NCBI GenBank assembly: GCA_024743435.1
Contig: JANSWO010000001.1
Location: 558,001-622,000, forward strand
Length of the DNA stretch: 64,000 nt
Reading direction: 5' to 3'
Source of the DNA: Pseudomonadaceae bacterium
GTDB lineage: Bacteria; Pseudomonadota; Gammaproteobacteria; Pseudomonadales; Azotimanducaceae
The position numbers were made by a program, and so were the translations under genes. The notes beneath the pieces are model-generated. The model searched no databases, was not told the DNA's origin, and saw nothing but the letters and a program-made list of their open reading frames with translations. This document shows, one piece after another, positions 35,018-43,171 of this stretch. The first letter of the stretch is position 1. Each line of letters begins with the position of its first letter.

Positions 35018-36259
35018 GTGAGTAACGGGTTATTGGATCCCGCCGGCATCAACAAAGTGGTGTTGGCCTATTCGGGCGGGCTGGACACGTCTGTCATCTG
35101 CAAGTGGCTGCAGACCACCTACAACGCTGAGGTGGTCACCTTCACCGCTGACATCGGCCAGGGTGAAGAAGTAGAGCCCGCGCGCGCCAAGGCGAAAGCG
35201 ATGGGCGTGAAAGAGATCTATATCGAGGATCTCGTTGAGCGCTTTGTTGCGGACTACGTTTTCCCTATGTTTCGCGCCAATACGCTGTACGAGGGTGAGT
35301 ATCTGCTCGGCACCTCCATTGCCCGGCCGTTGATTGCGCGCCGGCTTGTCGAGATCGCCCAGGAAACCGGTGCGGATGCCATCGCTCACGGCGCGACCGG
35401 CAAAGGCAACGATCAGGTGCGTTTCGAACTCGGTGCCTATGCGCTCGACCCGAACATTAAAGTGATCGCTCCCTGGCGCGACTGGGATCTGAACTCTCGA
35501 GACGCGCTGATGGAATTCTGCGAGCAACACCAGATCAGCGTCGATTATTCTTCGGGCAGCAAATCGCCGTACTCGATGGATGCGAACCTGCTGCACATCT
35601 CCTACGAAGGGGGCGGCCTGGAAGATCCCTGGACAGAAGCTGACGATGATATGTGGCGCTGGACCGTCAGCCCCCAGGCTGCGCCGGATAGCGCCCAGGA
35701 CATCGTGATCAGCTTTGAATCTGGCGATGCGGTTGCGATCGACGGCGAAGCATTGCCCGCAGGCAAGTTGCTCAAAAGGCTGAACGAGATCGGCGGTGAG
35801 CATGGTGTCGGACGCAGCGATCTGGTGGAGAACCGATACGTCGGCATGAAGAGCCGTGGCTGCTACGAGACGCCCGGCGGCACCATTCTGATTCGGGCAC
35901 ACCGCGCCATCGAATCTATCACCCTCGATCGCGAGGTCACGCACCTCAAAGACGAGCTGATGCCACGCTACGCCAAGCTCATCTACAACGGCTATTGGTG
36001 GTCGCCTGAGCGCCAGATCATGCAGGCACTGATAGATGAGTCTCAGAAAGTGGTTAACGGCGACGTTAAGCTTCGGCTCTACAAGGGAAGTGTCAGTGTT
36101 CTGGCGCGGCGTAGTGCGGACGATAGTCTGTATGACGCCGACGTCGTCACGTTTGAAGATGACCATGGCGCCTATGATCAATCAGACGCGACAGGTTTCA
36201 TCAAGCTGAATGCGCTGAGGCTTCGCCTCGCTGCCAAGCGGGGCCGCACGTTCGACTGA
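35018..36259 (+). CDS. argG: Argininosuccinate synthase
   Basis: A 413-residue ATP-dependent ligase joining citrulline and aspartate. [18 protein letters not shown] is the N-type PP-loop (SGGxDS/T); [13 protein letters not shown] and the C-terminal [28 protein letters not shown] are family signatures. Start GTG 35018 follows GGAG. It completes the arginine pathway begun by argD and argF in the same region but is transcribed separately. Confidence 0.96.
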   Translation: MSNGLLDPAGINKVVLAYSGGLDTSVICKWLQTTYNAEVVTFTADIGQGEEVEPARAKAKAMGVKEIYIEDLVERFVADYVFPMFRANTLYEGEYLLGTSIARPLIARRLVEIAQETGADAIAHGATGKGNDQVRFELGAYALDPNIKVIAPWRDWDLNSRDALMEFCEQHQISVDYSSGSKSPYSMDANLLHISYEGGGLEDPWTEADDDMWRWTVSPQAAPDSAQDIVISFESGDAVAIDGEALPAGKLLKRLNEIGGEHGVGRSDLVENRYVGMKSRGCYETPGGTILIRAHRAIESITLDREVTHLKDELMPRYAKLIYNGYWWSPERQIMQALIDESQKVVNGDVKLRLYKGSVSVLARRSADDSLYDADVVTFEDDHGAYDQSDATGFIKLNALRLRLAAKRGRTFD

Positions 36260-36351
36260 GGCAATACTCGGCAACACCTGCGGCAAGCCACAAAGGCACG
36301 AGGCGAGTACGCGTCGGCATAACGGATTGACCGCAGAAGGTGGGGCAGGGT

Positions 36352-36945
36352 ATGAGTTTTCAGGTGTTGTTTAACGGGGAAGTCGCTGACGATGTCAGTG
36401 ACTCCGTCGTGCGCGACAATCTGGCTCGCGTTCTCGGTATTGAAACGCACAAGGTGCGGGCGTTGTTCTCCGGCCGCACAGTGGTTCTGCGTAGCGAGTT
36501 GTCTGAGGATGCTGCAAAGTCATTGCACAAAGAGCTGGCCGATATTGGCGCGATAGCACGCATCAAGGATCTAGGTGCCGCTAAAGCCGCCGCGTTCAAA
36601 CTCGACGCCAACAACTCCGAATACACCCTTCGCGACATCACTGCCGCATTCATCGAATGCCCGCGCTGCAGCCACCAGCAGCTCGATGCGCCGCACTGCG
36701 CGCGCTGTGGAGTCGACATGGCCAAGGCCGCCCGCCAGAAGCAGAAAGAAGACCTCATCATCGAGCGCAAGATTCGCGAGCTACGCTCAAAGCAGAACGC
36801 CTCCAGCGCGCCCAGCTCTGCAGGCAATGAAAGCGATCGCGACGAGCAGGCAGCCATCAATGCGCCTGCAGAAGATGCCCCTGCGCGCGAGTCCTCGCGC
36901 TCGAAGCTGGGTAAACTCACCCGGGTGTTCAAGTCGCGCCAGTAA
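36352..36945 (+). CDS. Conserved protein with small N-terminal domain and zinc ribbon
   Basis: A 197-residue protein of unknown function. Residues 1-75 form a small alpha-beta domain (FQVLFNGEVADDVSDSVVRDNLARVLGI, then LFSGRTVVLRSELSEDAAKSL) seen, as far as I recall, at the N-terminus of various gammaproteobacterial hypothetical proteins. Residues 100-118 (CPRCSHQQLDAPHCARCGVD) are a CxxC-x9-CxxC zinc ribbon, and the tail is basic, then Ser/Ala/Glu-rich and probably disordered. ATG 36352 follows GCAGGG. It is 6 bp before murI and probably co-transcribed. Confidence 0.7.
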   Translation: MSFQVLFNGEVADDVSDSVVRDNLARVLGIETHKVRALFSGRTVVLRSELSEDAAKSLHKELADIGAIARIKDLGAAKAAAFKLDANNSEYTLRDITAAFIECPRCSHQQLDAPHCARCGVDMAKAARQKQKEDLIIERKIRELRSKQNASSAPSSAGNESDRDEQAAINAPAEDAPARESSRSKLGKLTRVFKSRQ

Positions 36946-36951
36946 CCTCCT

Positions 36952-37764
36952 ATGTCCAACCCGGTTCTAACTCCGGCCGCTGCCAGCGGCCCCATCGGAG
37001 TATTCGATTCGGGCATGGGCGGCCTCACTGTACTTCGCGCCCTGCGCCGGCAGCTCCCCAACGCCGACTTTCTCTATCTAGGCGACACCGCAAGACTTCC
37101 CTACGGCACCAAGAGCCCAGCCACCGTTCAGTCGTACGCACTTCAGACCGCATCGCTTCTCGTTGAGCGTGGCGTGTGCGCGCTGGTTATCGCCTGTAAC
37201 ACCGCTTCTGTCTTTGCGCTCGATGCGCTGCGCATGCGGTTTCCCGAGCTGCCAATCTTCGGCGTGATTGAGCCTGGCGCTGATGCGGTTTGCGAGGTCA
37301 GTCGTAGCGGTCGAATTGGCGTACTTGCCACCGAAAGCACTATTGCCAGTAATGCGTATCAACGTGCCATCCTCGCAAGGCGTGCACAGGCGAAAGTGTT
37401 TGCGCGGCCTGCACCTGTGCTTGTTGCACTAGCCGAGGCGACGTGGACGAACGGGGATGTGCCGGAATCGGTGGTGCGGGCTTATCTTGATGGCTGGCTC
37501 GGTAAGGATGGGCCGGATTCGTTGCTGCTGGGCTGTACGCATTTTCCCGCGCTGATCGAGGCGATTCGCAAGGTTGCGGATGGACGACTTAAGATTGTGG
37601 ATTCTGCTGAGACGACGGCGAGGGTGGTAGCGCAAGCGCTGGGTGAGGTTGCCGGGAGTAGGGCGGCGGGATATCTCGCCACGGATAGCGCTGAGCGGTT
37701 TAGTCGGCTGGCGCCGGTGTTTTTGGGTGAGTGTGTTGAGGTGGTGGAGATGGTGGATTTGTGA
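36952..37764 (+). CDS. murI: Glutamate racemase
   Basis: A 270-residue cofactor-independent racemase providing D-glutamate for peptidoglycan. IGVFDSGMGGLTVLRAL binds substrate; the two catalytic cysteines are in VIACNTASV and LLGCTHFPAL; YLGDTARLPYG is also conserved. It begins 6 bp after the zinc-ribbon gene. Five bases after its stop begins the first copy of the GGACCAAGTGCCAGGTCC repeat. Confidence 0.95.
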   Translation: MSNPVLTPAAASGPIGVFDSGMGGLTVLRALRRQLPNADFLYLGDTARLPYGTKSPATVQSYALQTASLLVERGVCALVIACNTASVFALDALRMRFPELPIFGVIEPGADAVCEVSRSGRIGVLATESTIASNAYQRAILARRAQAKVFARPAPVLVALAEATWTNGDVPESVVRAYLDGWLGKDGPDSLLLGCTHFPALIEAIRKVADGRLKIVDSAETTARVVAQALGEVAGSRAAGYLATDSAERFSRLAPVFLGECVEVVEMVDL

Positions 37765-37768
37765 GCGA

Positions 37769-37862
37769 GGGGACAGGACCAAGTGCCAGGTCCGGTTAGT
37801 TCTGACACTTGGTCCAGCCCCCAGAATTAGTACCACCTGGACCTGGCACTTGGTCCTGTCAC
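37769..37862. repeat. GGACCAAGTGCCAGGTCC hairpin repeat, copy 1 (inverted pair)
   Basis: Left unit at 37769-37794 (GGGGACA then GGACCAAGTGCCAGGTCC) and right unit, inverted, at 37833-37860. Each unit folds on itself (GGACC-N8-GGTCC) and the two units pair with each other. Between them GACACTTGGTCCAGCCCC (37804-37821) is a third, partial unit. It follows murI and may end its transcript. Confidence 0.85.
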
Positions 37863-38025
37863 CTATTGTGGAAGGCTGCATGAGGCCAAATTTTAGATCG
37901 TAGGAATTCTCATCAGTAGGGTTCACATCAACATTCGGCAGGATAATGACGATTCATCCGGATGTAGTTGGCTGGTCTACTCTCCCGACTTCAGTAGCGA
38001 CGGAAGTACGCAAGAGCTGATTGGA

Positions 38026-38247
38026 ATGGCCTTGATAGACTTCGCGAGCGGTCAGTATGTGTTCTCCCTCACCGAAGTGCTGGGTTCGGAATTGTTACCC
38101 CCTAGTTACTTTTCAACTAATGCTCCCGTCTCTGGTGAAGCGCTTACTGAGTATTGCGAGATCCACGGATATTCCTATGCTAGTTGGTCTAACTCCATCC
38201 ACCATCAGCTGACCTCCCTGATTCAAGAGCGTAGCGACAAGCGGTGA
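38026..38247 (+). CDS. Small hypothetical protein, start uncertain
   Basis: ATG 38026 opens a 73-residue frame (MALIDFASGQYVFSLTEVLG...). The frame stays open upstream to 37897 and reads VHINIRQDNDDSSGCSWLVYSPDF, which looks like the same protein, but no ATG, GTG or TTG lies there. Either translation starts at an unusual codon, or the true start was lost, perhaps when the repeat just upstream arose. I recognise no family. The DNA looks less G+C-rich than its surroundings, which suggests acquired or orphan sequence. Confidence 0.35.
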   Translation: MALIDFASGQYVFSLTEVLGSELLPPSYFSTNAPVSGEALTEYCEIHGYSYASWSNSIHHQLTSLIQERSDKR

Positions 38248-38356
38248 GCGTCGGTGCTTTTTTGGTGTCGAATTTCTTGATTGGGGTTTTTTGAAATGAA
38301 CAAATTTTCTCAATCCCTTGGCCGCAAATGAGCATCTAGGTTGATGGAGTAGTTCG

Positions 38357-38956
38357 ATGAAGAAAATCCTCGGCTGGACTGCTGTGTCGTTCATCTTCGC
38401 TTTGGTGTGTTGCTTATTGATTGTCGAGAGTTCGGAAAGCAGTGCTGAGGCGACTGTATCGCCGAGAGACATGGTGACTGCTACAGACGAGCAATGGGAA
38501 GCTATGCGGACTTTCCGTGCGTTGATTCACGGCTATGAAGTGAAGCCCGACGATCCTGCTCTCCAGTACGCATTCATGCTCGGCCATGCGATTCCCGAGG
38601 AAGAGGGGTGGGTGTACGGATCAATTGCCGATTCGATAAGAGAGTGCGCGCATGATGAGGTGCTCTGCTACTTTAGCGTGTCCTTAACTTTGCAGCCTCT
38701 TGCTGAGTTCGAGACAACCGCCGAAAAACTATGCAGTACCCTTCGTGTTTCGGAGGGAGCGCTAGATCATAAATCGGCGCGTGTGGGTCTTGTCTACACG
38801 GACAAGAGTCAAGTGGGTGACCTCCCGTGTTTTTGCTTACCAGTTATGTACTTCGACGCGAGATTGTACGAACGCTACTCTCGGTACGACACCGCGGTCC
38901 CCTACGCTCGGCTCAGGGGTAAGGGTGGCGCGGAAAGCTGCATTCGCGAGAACTAG
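38357..38956 (+). CDS. Hypothetical secreted or membrane-anchored protein
   Basis: A 199-residue protein with an N-terminal hydrophobic segment (residues 4-24, ILGWTAVSFIFALVCCLLIV) that is a signal anchor or signal peptide. The rest is soluble, with six or so cysteines (ECAHDEVLCYF, KLCSTL, LPCFCLP, ESCIREN) compatible with disulfides in the periplasm. ATG 38357 follows GGAG at 7 nt. No family is recognised. It lies in an apparently lower-G+C pocket with the small gene before it. A hairpin overlaps its stop codon. Confidence 0.6.
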   Translation: MKKILGWTAVSFIFALVCCLLIVESSESSAEATVSPRDMVTATDEQWEAMRTFRALIHGYEVKPDDPALQYAFMLGHAIPEEEGWVYGSIADSIRECAHDEVLCYFSVSLTLQPLAEFETTAEKLCSTLRVSEGALDHKSARVGLVYTDKSQVGDLPCFCLPVMYFDARLYERYSRYDTAVPYARLRGKGGAESCIREN

Positions 38957-38971
38957 GACTGTTCCTAGTTC
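38950..38971. terminator. Inverted repeat overlapping stop codon
   Basis: GAACTAGGA (38950-38958) and TCCTAGTTC (38963-38971) form a perfect 9-bp stem with a CTGT loop; the TAG stop at 38954-38956 is inside the stem. It lies in the 31-bp gap between convergent genes and could stop transcription on both strands, although no T-run follows. Confidence 0.4.
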
Positions 38972-38987
38972 TTAGTCCTGCCTCTAC

Positions 38988-39992
38988 TTATTCAGCAGCA
39001 AGCGTGAGTATGTGCTCGATGGTTTGCTGTTGATCCGCAGAGGATACCGCAACGCTTGCCGGGAACAGCATCGGCTCTGGTGTGATATCCCGCCACTGTG
39101 CCAACCGCTCTGCGCTTTCATCAGGTGTGCAAGCAATAGCGATTTCATCAACCAGTTCGTCCGGTATCGCTTCCGCCATTGCGGCAAAGTCGTAAGTTTT
39201 CAGCAGTTTTCGGCATGCAACACCCACGTCGCGCATGCCATGCAGATCGAGAATGCTGTGGTAGTGCTCGACAGAAAAAGAAAAGCCAATCTGCCGTTTC
39301 GCATTGATGCGGGCTATGTCGACATCATCGTTAATGGATACGATCAAGTGCGGATAGATTGAACAAACACCCTCACTGCGCCCAGCGCTTGCCTCTGCTT
39401 CGCGTAGCAACGGCAAGCTCACTTCCCGATGCCAGCGGCGTGAATGAACCGGGTGTCCGACCAAGCCTTCTGCGAATTCACCAGCGGCGCGAATCATGCC
39501 TCGGTTTACCCCAGCCAGTAGAAGCGGAATGTCGGTGCGCGGACCCGGCTGACGGAGGTAGGCAGGCATGTCGATCGTCCAACTGTCTCCGTGCCAGCTA
39601 AAACCTGGACCGCTGCATTCAAACAGTTGTCGCAATAGCGCAAACAACTCTCGCGCCCGGGAGACTGGCTTGCCAAAGGGTACGTCGTACCACTCTTCGT
39701 TCATTCGCTGCAGGCCGGTGCCTAAGCCTGGCCGAAAGCGGCCGCCGCTGAAGGCGTCGATGTCTAGGATGCCGCTGCCAAGCACGATCGGTGAGCGAGT
39801 GAAGGTGTTCGCGATGCCCGTACCGATTTCGATGCGATCGGTGGCTGCAGAAATGGCGGCAGCTTGTACCAGTGCATTGCTGCTTTGAAAGTCCACCGTC
39901 CAGACGCTGTTCATGCTAGCGCTTTCCGCGCGTTTTGCTAACTCAAGGTTCGCTTGGGGGCTGCCTGCGGTGAGTAGTAATCCCAGATTCAT
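38988..39992 (-). CDS. LLM class flavin-dependent oxidoreductase
   Basis: A 334-residue luciferase-like monooxygenase (PF00296) fold, a TIM barrel that uses FMN or F420. MNLGLLLTAGSPQANLELAKRAE is the first strand; AAISAATDRIEIGTGIANTFTRSPIVL and GRFRPGLGTGLQRMNEEWYDVPFGKP are family motifs. ATG 39992 has AAGGGAG at 5 nt. F420-type enzymes are common in actinobacteria; in a gammaproteobacterium FMN is more likely. The substrate is unknown. It stands between hairpin repeat copies. Confidence 0.88.
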   Translation of the reverse strand: MNLGLLLTAGSPQANLELAKRAESASMNSVWTVDFQSSNALVQAAAISAATDRIEIGTGIANTFTRSPIVLGSGILDIDAFSGGRFRPGLGTGLQRMNEEWYDVPFGKPVSRARELFALLRQLFECSGPGFSWHGDSWTIDMPAYLRQPGPRTDIPLLLAGVNRGMIRAAGEFAEGLVGHPVHSRRWHREVSLPLLREAEASAGRSEGVCSIYPHLIVSINDDVDIARINAKRQIGFSFSVEHYHSILDLHGMRDVGVACRKLLKTYDFAAMAEAIPDELVDEIAIACTPDESAERLAQWRDITPEPMLFPASVAVSSADQQQTIEHILTLAAE

Positions 39993-40014
39993 GTTGGCTC
40001 CCTTCTTTTAGCCA

Positions 40015-40110
40015 GGGGACAGGACCAAGTGCCAGGTCCAACGGGTTCTGTCCCATGACTTAGAGCTGGTTCTAGCAACCTACTAGACCTGGGACTTGGT
40101 CCTGCTCCCG
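40015..40110. repeat. GGACCAAGTGCCAGGTCC hairpin repeat, copy 2 (inverted pair)
   Basis: Left unit 40015-40040 is intact; the right unit at 40084-40109 is inverted with changes (GACCTGGGACTTGGTCCTGCTCCC). The spacer holds a further decayed fragment (GGGTTCTGTCCC). It lies upstream of the LLM gene start and after slyX. Confidence 0.8.
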
Positions 40111-40132
40111 TTGTCTCGGCCCCTATTGTTAT

Positions 40133-40348
40133 CTAGTAGTGTGGCGGTGGTGGCTCATCAGCGGCCATCTCCGGACCGCCACCACCTTCCGCAAGGATGC
40201 GCTTTACCAGCAACTGCAACTGTTGCTCCAGATCGCTGATTGTCTTGTCTTGTTTCGTTACCACATCGTTCAAATCGCTGAGCAGCTGCTCCTGAAAACT
40301 CAGTTGCGACTCCAGTTCCGCGAGCCGAGCGTCTACGTCTGTCGTCAC
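40133..40348 (-). CDS. slyX: SlyX family protein
   Basis: A 71-residue coiled-coil protein. DARLAELESQLSFQEQLLSDLNDVVTKQDKTISDLEQQLQLL is the continuous heptad region of SlyX and the end PPPPHY is the family's conserved tail. GTG 40348 has GGAG 8 nt before it; the frame is open for 49 more codons upstream, but those are translated repeat sequence and not SlyX. In E. coli slyX is next to slyD; here no slyD is present. Function is unknown. Confidence 0.88.
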   Translation of the reverse strand: MTTDVDARLAELESQLSFQEQLLSDLNDVVTKQDKTISDLEQQLQLLVKRILAEGGGGPEMAADEPPPPHY

Positions 40349-40401
40349 TTTAGTCTCTCCGCGTGGTTGCTTACGCTTTTGTTGATGATAAGTCAGTGAG
40401 A

Positions 40402-40563
40402 CCGGGGACAGGTCCACGTACCAGGTCCGGGTGCCAGGTCCAGGGGACAGGTCCAAGTGCCAGGTCCAGGGGACAGGCCCAAGGGTCAGGTCCAAGTGCC
40501 AGGTCCAAAAATCCAGATCTTAAGGCCAGGAGCGACAGGACCAGGCAACTGGATCTGTCCCCA
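40402..40563. repeat. GGACCAAGTGCCAGGTCC repeat, copy 3 (direct array)
   Basis: Unlike the other copies, this one is a head-to-tail array: units beginning GGGGACAGGTCC or GGGGACAGGCCC start near 40404, 40443 and 40470, with extra GTGCCAGGTCC pieces between, then a decayed inverted unit ending GGATCTGTCCCC at 40563. It fills the whole gap between the DUF885 gene and slyX, so slyX transcription must start in or pass through it. Confidence 0.8.
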
Positions 40564-40566
40564 TGC

Positions 40567-41931
40567 TTACTCCGCGATCATCTCCCGCGGCAGTATCGGA
40601 CGGAGAATTACTTCGCGAAACGCCTGCCATTGCGCGTCTCGGTCATTACCGGCAACTCGCTCTATGTGTTCCCGTACCAAGCGTCGGCCTTCGTTGTAGG
40701 TGACAACGTAGCTGCGTAGCGCAGTGATGAAATCGAGCCGCTGGGACGCAGTTCCCCGGGTCTCGAGACCGTAGGTCATGAGCCACTCGATGGCGTCTTC
40801 GCGCGACATGCCGCCGTACAGAAACTGGCGCGCGGTTTCGTTGCGGGCGTAATTCAGGGCTTCGAGTAACTCGATGTATCGGTAGTAGCGCTCGAGCTCA
40901 CCGCTGTTTAAGCCCGCGAGTGGCATCAGCACGTCGCGCTCGAATGCCAGGCTTTCGGGCTGCGTGAACACCATGTCCACGGTGTGGCTAGCCGCGCCCT
41001 CGGTGATAACAGCCAGGGGCCCGGCCAGAGTGATCAGGCTGTACTCGATCCAGCCTTTGCCTTTGATGAGGTGCTCTTCGAGCAGCGTCGCGTGTACATG
41101 ATGTCCCGGGTAACCCTCGTGGCAACCCAGCTCGATCGCTCGCTCGATGTGTACAGGCACATCGGCATTCAGGTGTATCTCGCTGTGGCCGTCACCGCGG
41201 TAGAACGTGAAGCCCACCCAGGGTTGGTTAGTGGCGATGTGCAGCGAAACGCGCTCGTTTTCCGGCAGTTCGAAATGCTCAAGGGTTCGGCGGCGGCATT
41301 CTGCCATTGCGGTGCTGATCACCGTCTCCAGTTTCTCAGGTGGGATGACAAACTGTTCACGCCAAGCCTCGATTCGTTCGGCGAGTGGCCCCTCGCCCTC
41401 AACGAGCGTGTCGAGTTCGTCGATCAATGCCTGGAAGTGCGCTTCATTCTGGTGGGGCACCTCAATGCCAAACACGAGCCTCGTCTCTTCGTCGAAGCTG
41501 GACAGTGTCTCGCCGCTGACGAGCTGAGCGCGGGTCTCCAAAGCAACGATGCGGTCCTGAAGGTTTTTGATGCGTCGATCGGTATCCGCATCGACTGGAG
41601 ACAGAGACGATAGGCGGCGTTGCAACTCGGCAAACGTTCCGATGACTTCTGGCAAGCTCGCGTTGCGCGCGTCGGCGGCTGCCTTGAATTCGGGCGGACC
41701 AATGTACAGGTGAGTCGTGGCGTCGTGTTGATAGAGACCGAGTCCGTTAATCACAAAATCTGCGGCGATCGCATCGATAATGTCGCTTGGCGCAGCGTCA
41801 GCAGACGTGCTCGAAAGTGCCGCGGGCTGACACGCCTGCAATACGACGATGCAGAGGCAAAGCAGAAGGCGCTGCATCCAGGCGGACAACGCCACAGAAG
41901 ATGAGCGGGGCTGATTCGTCTGGGTGGTCAT
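40567..41931 (-). CDS. DUF885 family lipoprotein, probable metallopeptidase
   Basis: A 454-residue exported protein with lipobox LQAC (Cys34) after a hydrophobic segment. The motif CHEGYPGHHVH is the HExxPGH zinc-site signature of DUF885 proteins, which are related to M32-like gluzincins; the third ligand Glu probably lies in VITEGAASHTVD. ATG 41931 has AGGAG 6 nt upstream. It is somewhat shorter than typical DUF885 proteins (about 550-600), lacking part of the N-terminal half. The substrate is unknown. Its stop lies 4 bp from the repeat array. Confidence 0.82.
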   Translation of the reverse strand: MTTQTNQPRSSSVALSAWMQRLLLCLCIVVLQACQPAALSSTSADAAPSDIIDAIAADFVINGLGLYQHDATTHLYIGPPEFKAAADARNASLPEVIGTFAELQRRLSSLSPVDADTDRRIKNLQDRIVALETRAQLVSGETLSSFDEETRLVFGIEVPHQNEAHFQALIDELDTLVEGEGPLAERIEAWREQFVIPPEKLETVISTAMAECRRRTLEHFELPENERVSLHIATNQPWVGFTFYRGDGHSEIHLNADVPVHIERAIELGCHEGYPGHHVHATLLEEHLIKGKGWIEYSLITLAGPLAVITEGAASHTVDMVFTQPESLAFERDVLMPLAGLNSGELERYYRYIELLEALNYARNETARQFLYGGMSREDAIEWLMTYGLETRGTASQRLDFITALRSYVVTYNEGRRLVREHIERVAGNDRDAQWQAFREVILRPILPREMIAE

Positions 41932-42007
41932 AGCGGTCTCCTGGATCCCACCCTCAGGCTAAAACGCTTCGCTGATCGTCGCGCATCAATTGACGACATC
42001 AGGCATA

Positions 42008-43057
42008 TCATTTTGCGACACGTTCCGACTGAGATTCGGCTCGCCGCCACAGCTCGGGAGCGAGCCCGGTGTTGTGCTTGAACGCGCGAGAGAATGCACT
42101 GGCGTTTCGGTAGCCAAGAATGTCTGCCAGCTCCACGACGGTAATGGAGGAATCGCGCAGATAATTTTGCGCGAGCTCCAGTCGCACATCCCGGAGTACT
42201 TTCCGAAAGCTAGTGCCGCTCTCCTGAAGCTTCCGTTGCAGCCGTCGAGGGTGAATGCCCCAGCGCTGACTGACCGATTCCAGCGTGCAATGCTCGGAGC
42301 CAATCTCTCGACGTAGCGTGTGGCGAAGCCGGGCCAATGTGTCGAGTTCCGGTGTGCGCGACGACGCTAACGCGCCGAGATGCTCACAAAGCAGGCGGTG
42401 TATCGCAGGGTCGGCGCTCGGGACGGGCTCAGTGAGTTCGCTGTCAGCGAAGACAAGACCATTGAACGTTGCGTTGTGTAGCACGGGTGCGTTGAAGAAC
42501 TGCTCCACGCGATCAGCTCGCCTCGGGCATGAGTGGGTAAAGCACACCTGCTTCAGATCGATGTCGCGCTGCATCAGCGCTCGAAGTGCTCGGTGCACAA
42601 CGGCCACGGAGAGCATCTGCATCTGCGCGAGCGGTGCGTCGTAGCGCACACGCGTGTGTCGCTCCAATGTTGCGACACCGGCGTCATCAGTTAGCTGCCA
42701 ATCGCTGTATTCGCTATTGAGAATGTTGAAGCGGAGGGCATCTGTTATTGCCTGGCCGAATGACGGCGCGAAGCGTACAAGCTTGCCGATATGCGAAAGC
42801 GACTCCGCCGATTGCTGCTCGACCAGTTCTAGAGCAAACGTGTCGCATTGCAGATCGTTCGCGGCTTGATTCAGAAAGGTCACCACCGCATGCAGTGGCA
42901 GCAGACCTTCACCGTCGGTTAGCTGCTGGCGGGTGAGTCCGCTCATGGTCAGCGCCGCGCCGATGTTGCCGCCCAATTGGTCTGCGGCATCCATACTGCC
43001 CCGCAGATAGCTGGCGGTCATCATGACGGGGCTGCTCTTGTCGTAGCGGTTGCTCAC
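42008..43057 (-). CDS. AraC family regulator with Arabinose_bd-type N-terminal domain
   Basis: A 349-residue regulator. Residues 20-215 resemble the PF12625 ligand domain found in OruR/ArgR-like and other gammaproteobacterial regulators (LPLHAVVTFLNQAANDL, LSHIGKLVRFAPSFGQAI). Residues about 245-340 are the double HTH, with LESVSQRWGIHPRRLQRKL and VVELADILGYRNASAFSRAFKHNTG. GTG 43057 is used, with AGAGGA upstream. It diverges from the cyclophilin-like gene, and two 13-bp direct repeats in between are probable binding sites. Confidence 0.88.
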   Translation of the reverse strand: MSNRYDKSSPVMMTASYLRGSMDAADQLGGNIGAALTMSGLTRQQLTDGEGLLPLHAVVTFLNQAANDLQCDTFALELVEQQSAESLSHIGKLVRFAPSFGQAITDALRFNILNSEYSDWQLTDDAGVATLERHTRVRYDAPLAQMQMLSVAVVHRALRALMQRDIDLKQVCFTHSCPRRADRVEQFFNAPVLHNATFNGLVFADSELTEPVPSADPAIHRLLCEHLGALASSRTPELDTLARLRHTLRREIGSEHCTLESVSQRWGIHPRRLQRKLQESGTSFRKVLRDVRLELAQNYLRDSSITVVELADILGYRNASAFSRAFKHNTGLAPELWRRAESQSERVAK

Positions 43058-43085
43058 CCGCTCATTCCTCTGGCGTATCTGGCAC

Positions 43086-43120
43086 GAAATGATACGGGCT
43101 CTGTCGTGAAATGATATGGG
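43086..43120. promoter_or_regulatory. Direct repeats, candidate AraC-type operator
   Basis: GAAATGATACGGG (43086-43098) and GAAATGATATGGG (43108-43120) repeat with one mismatch at a 22-bp period, about two DNA turns. AraC-family activators bind such direct half-sites. They lie 29 bp from the regulator start and 52 bp before the divergent cyclophilin-like gene. Confidence 0.6.
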
Positions 43121-43171
43121 TAGCGCAGGGCAGCTCGTTACGCTGTTGGAGGTTTAACGGGGAGGGTGGCA

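Noticed and set aside
35030-36181. 383-residue open frame opposite argG
   Set aside because: A pure shadow of argG; its composition is odd and it resembles no known protein.
40349-40495. 49-codon N-terminal extension of SlyX
   Set aside because: It is translated repeat DNA (TWHLDLSPGPG-like) and a good GTG with Shine-Dalgarno lies at the true SlyX start.
40402-40563. CRISPR-like array
   Set aside because: Units are palindromic and overlap in parts, spacers are repeat fragments rather than unique sequence, and no cas gene is present.
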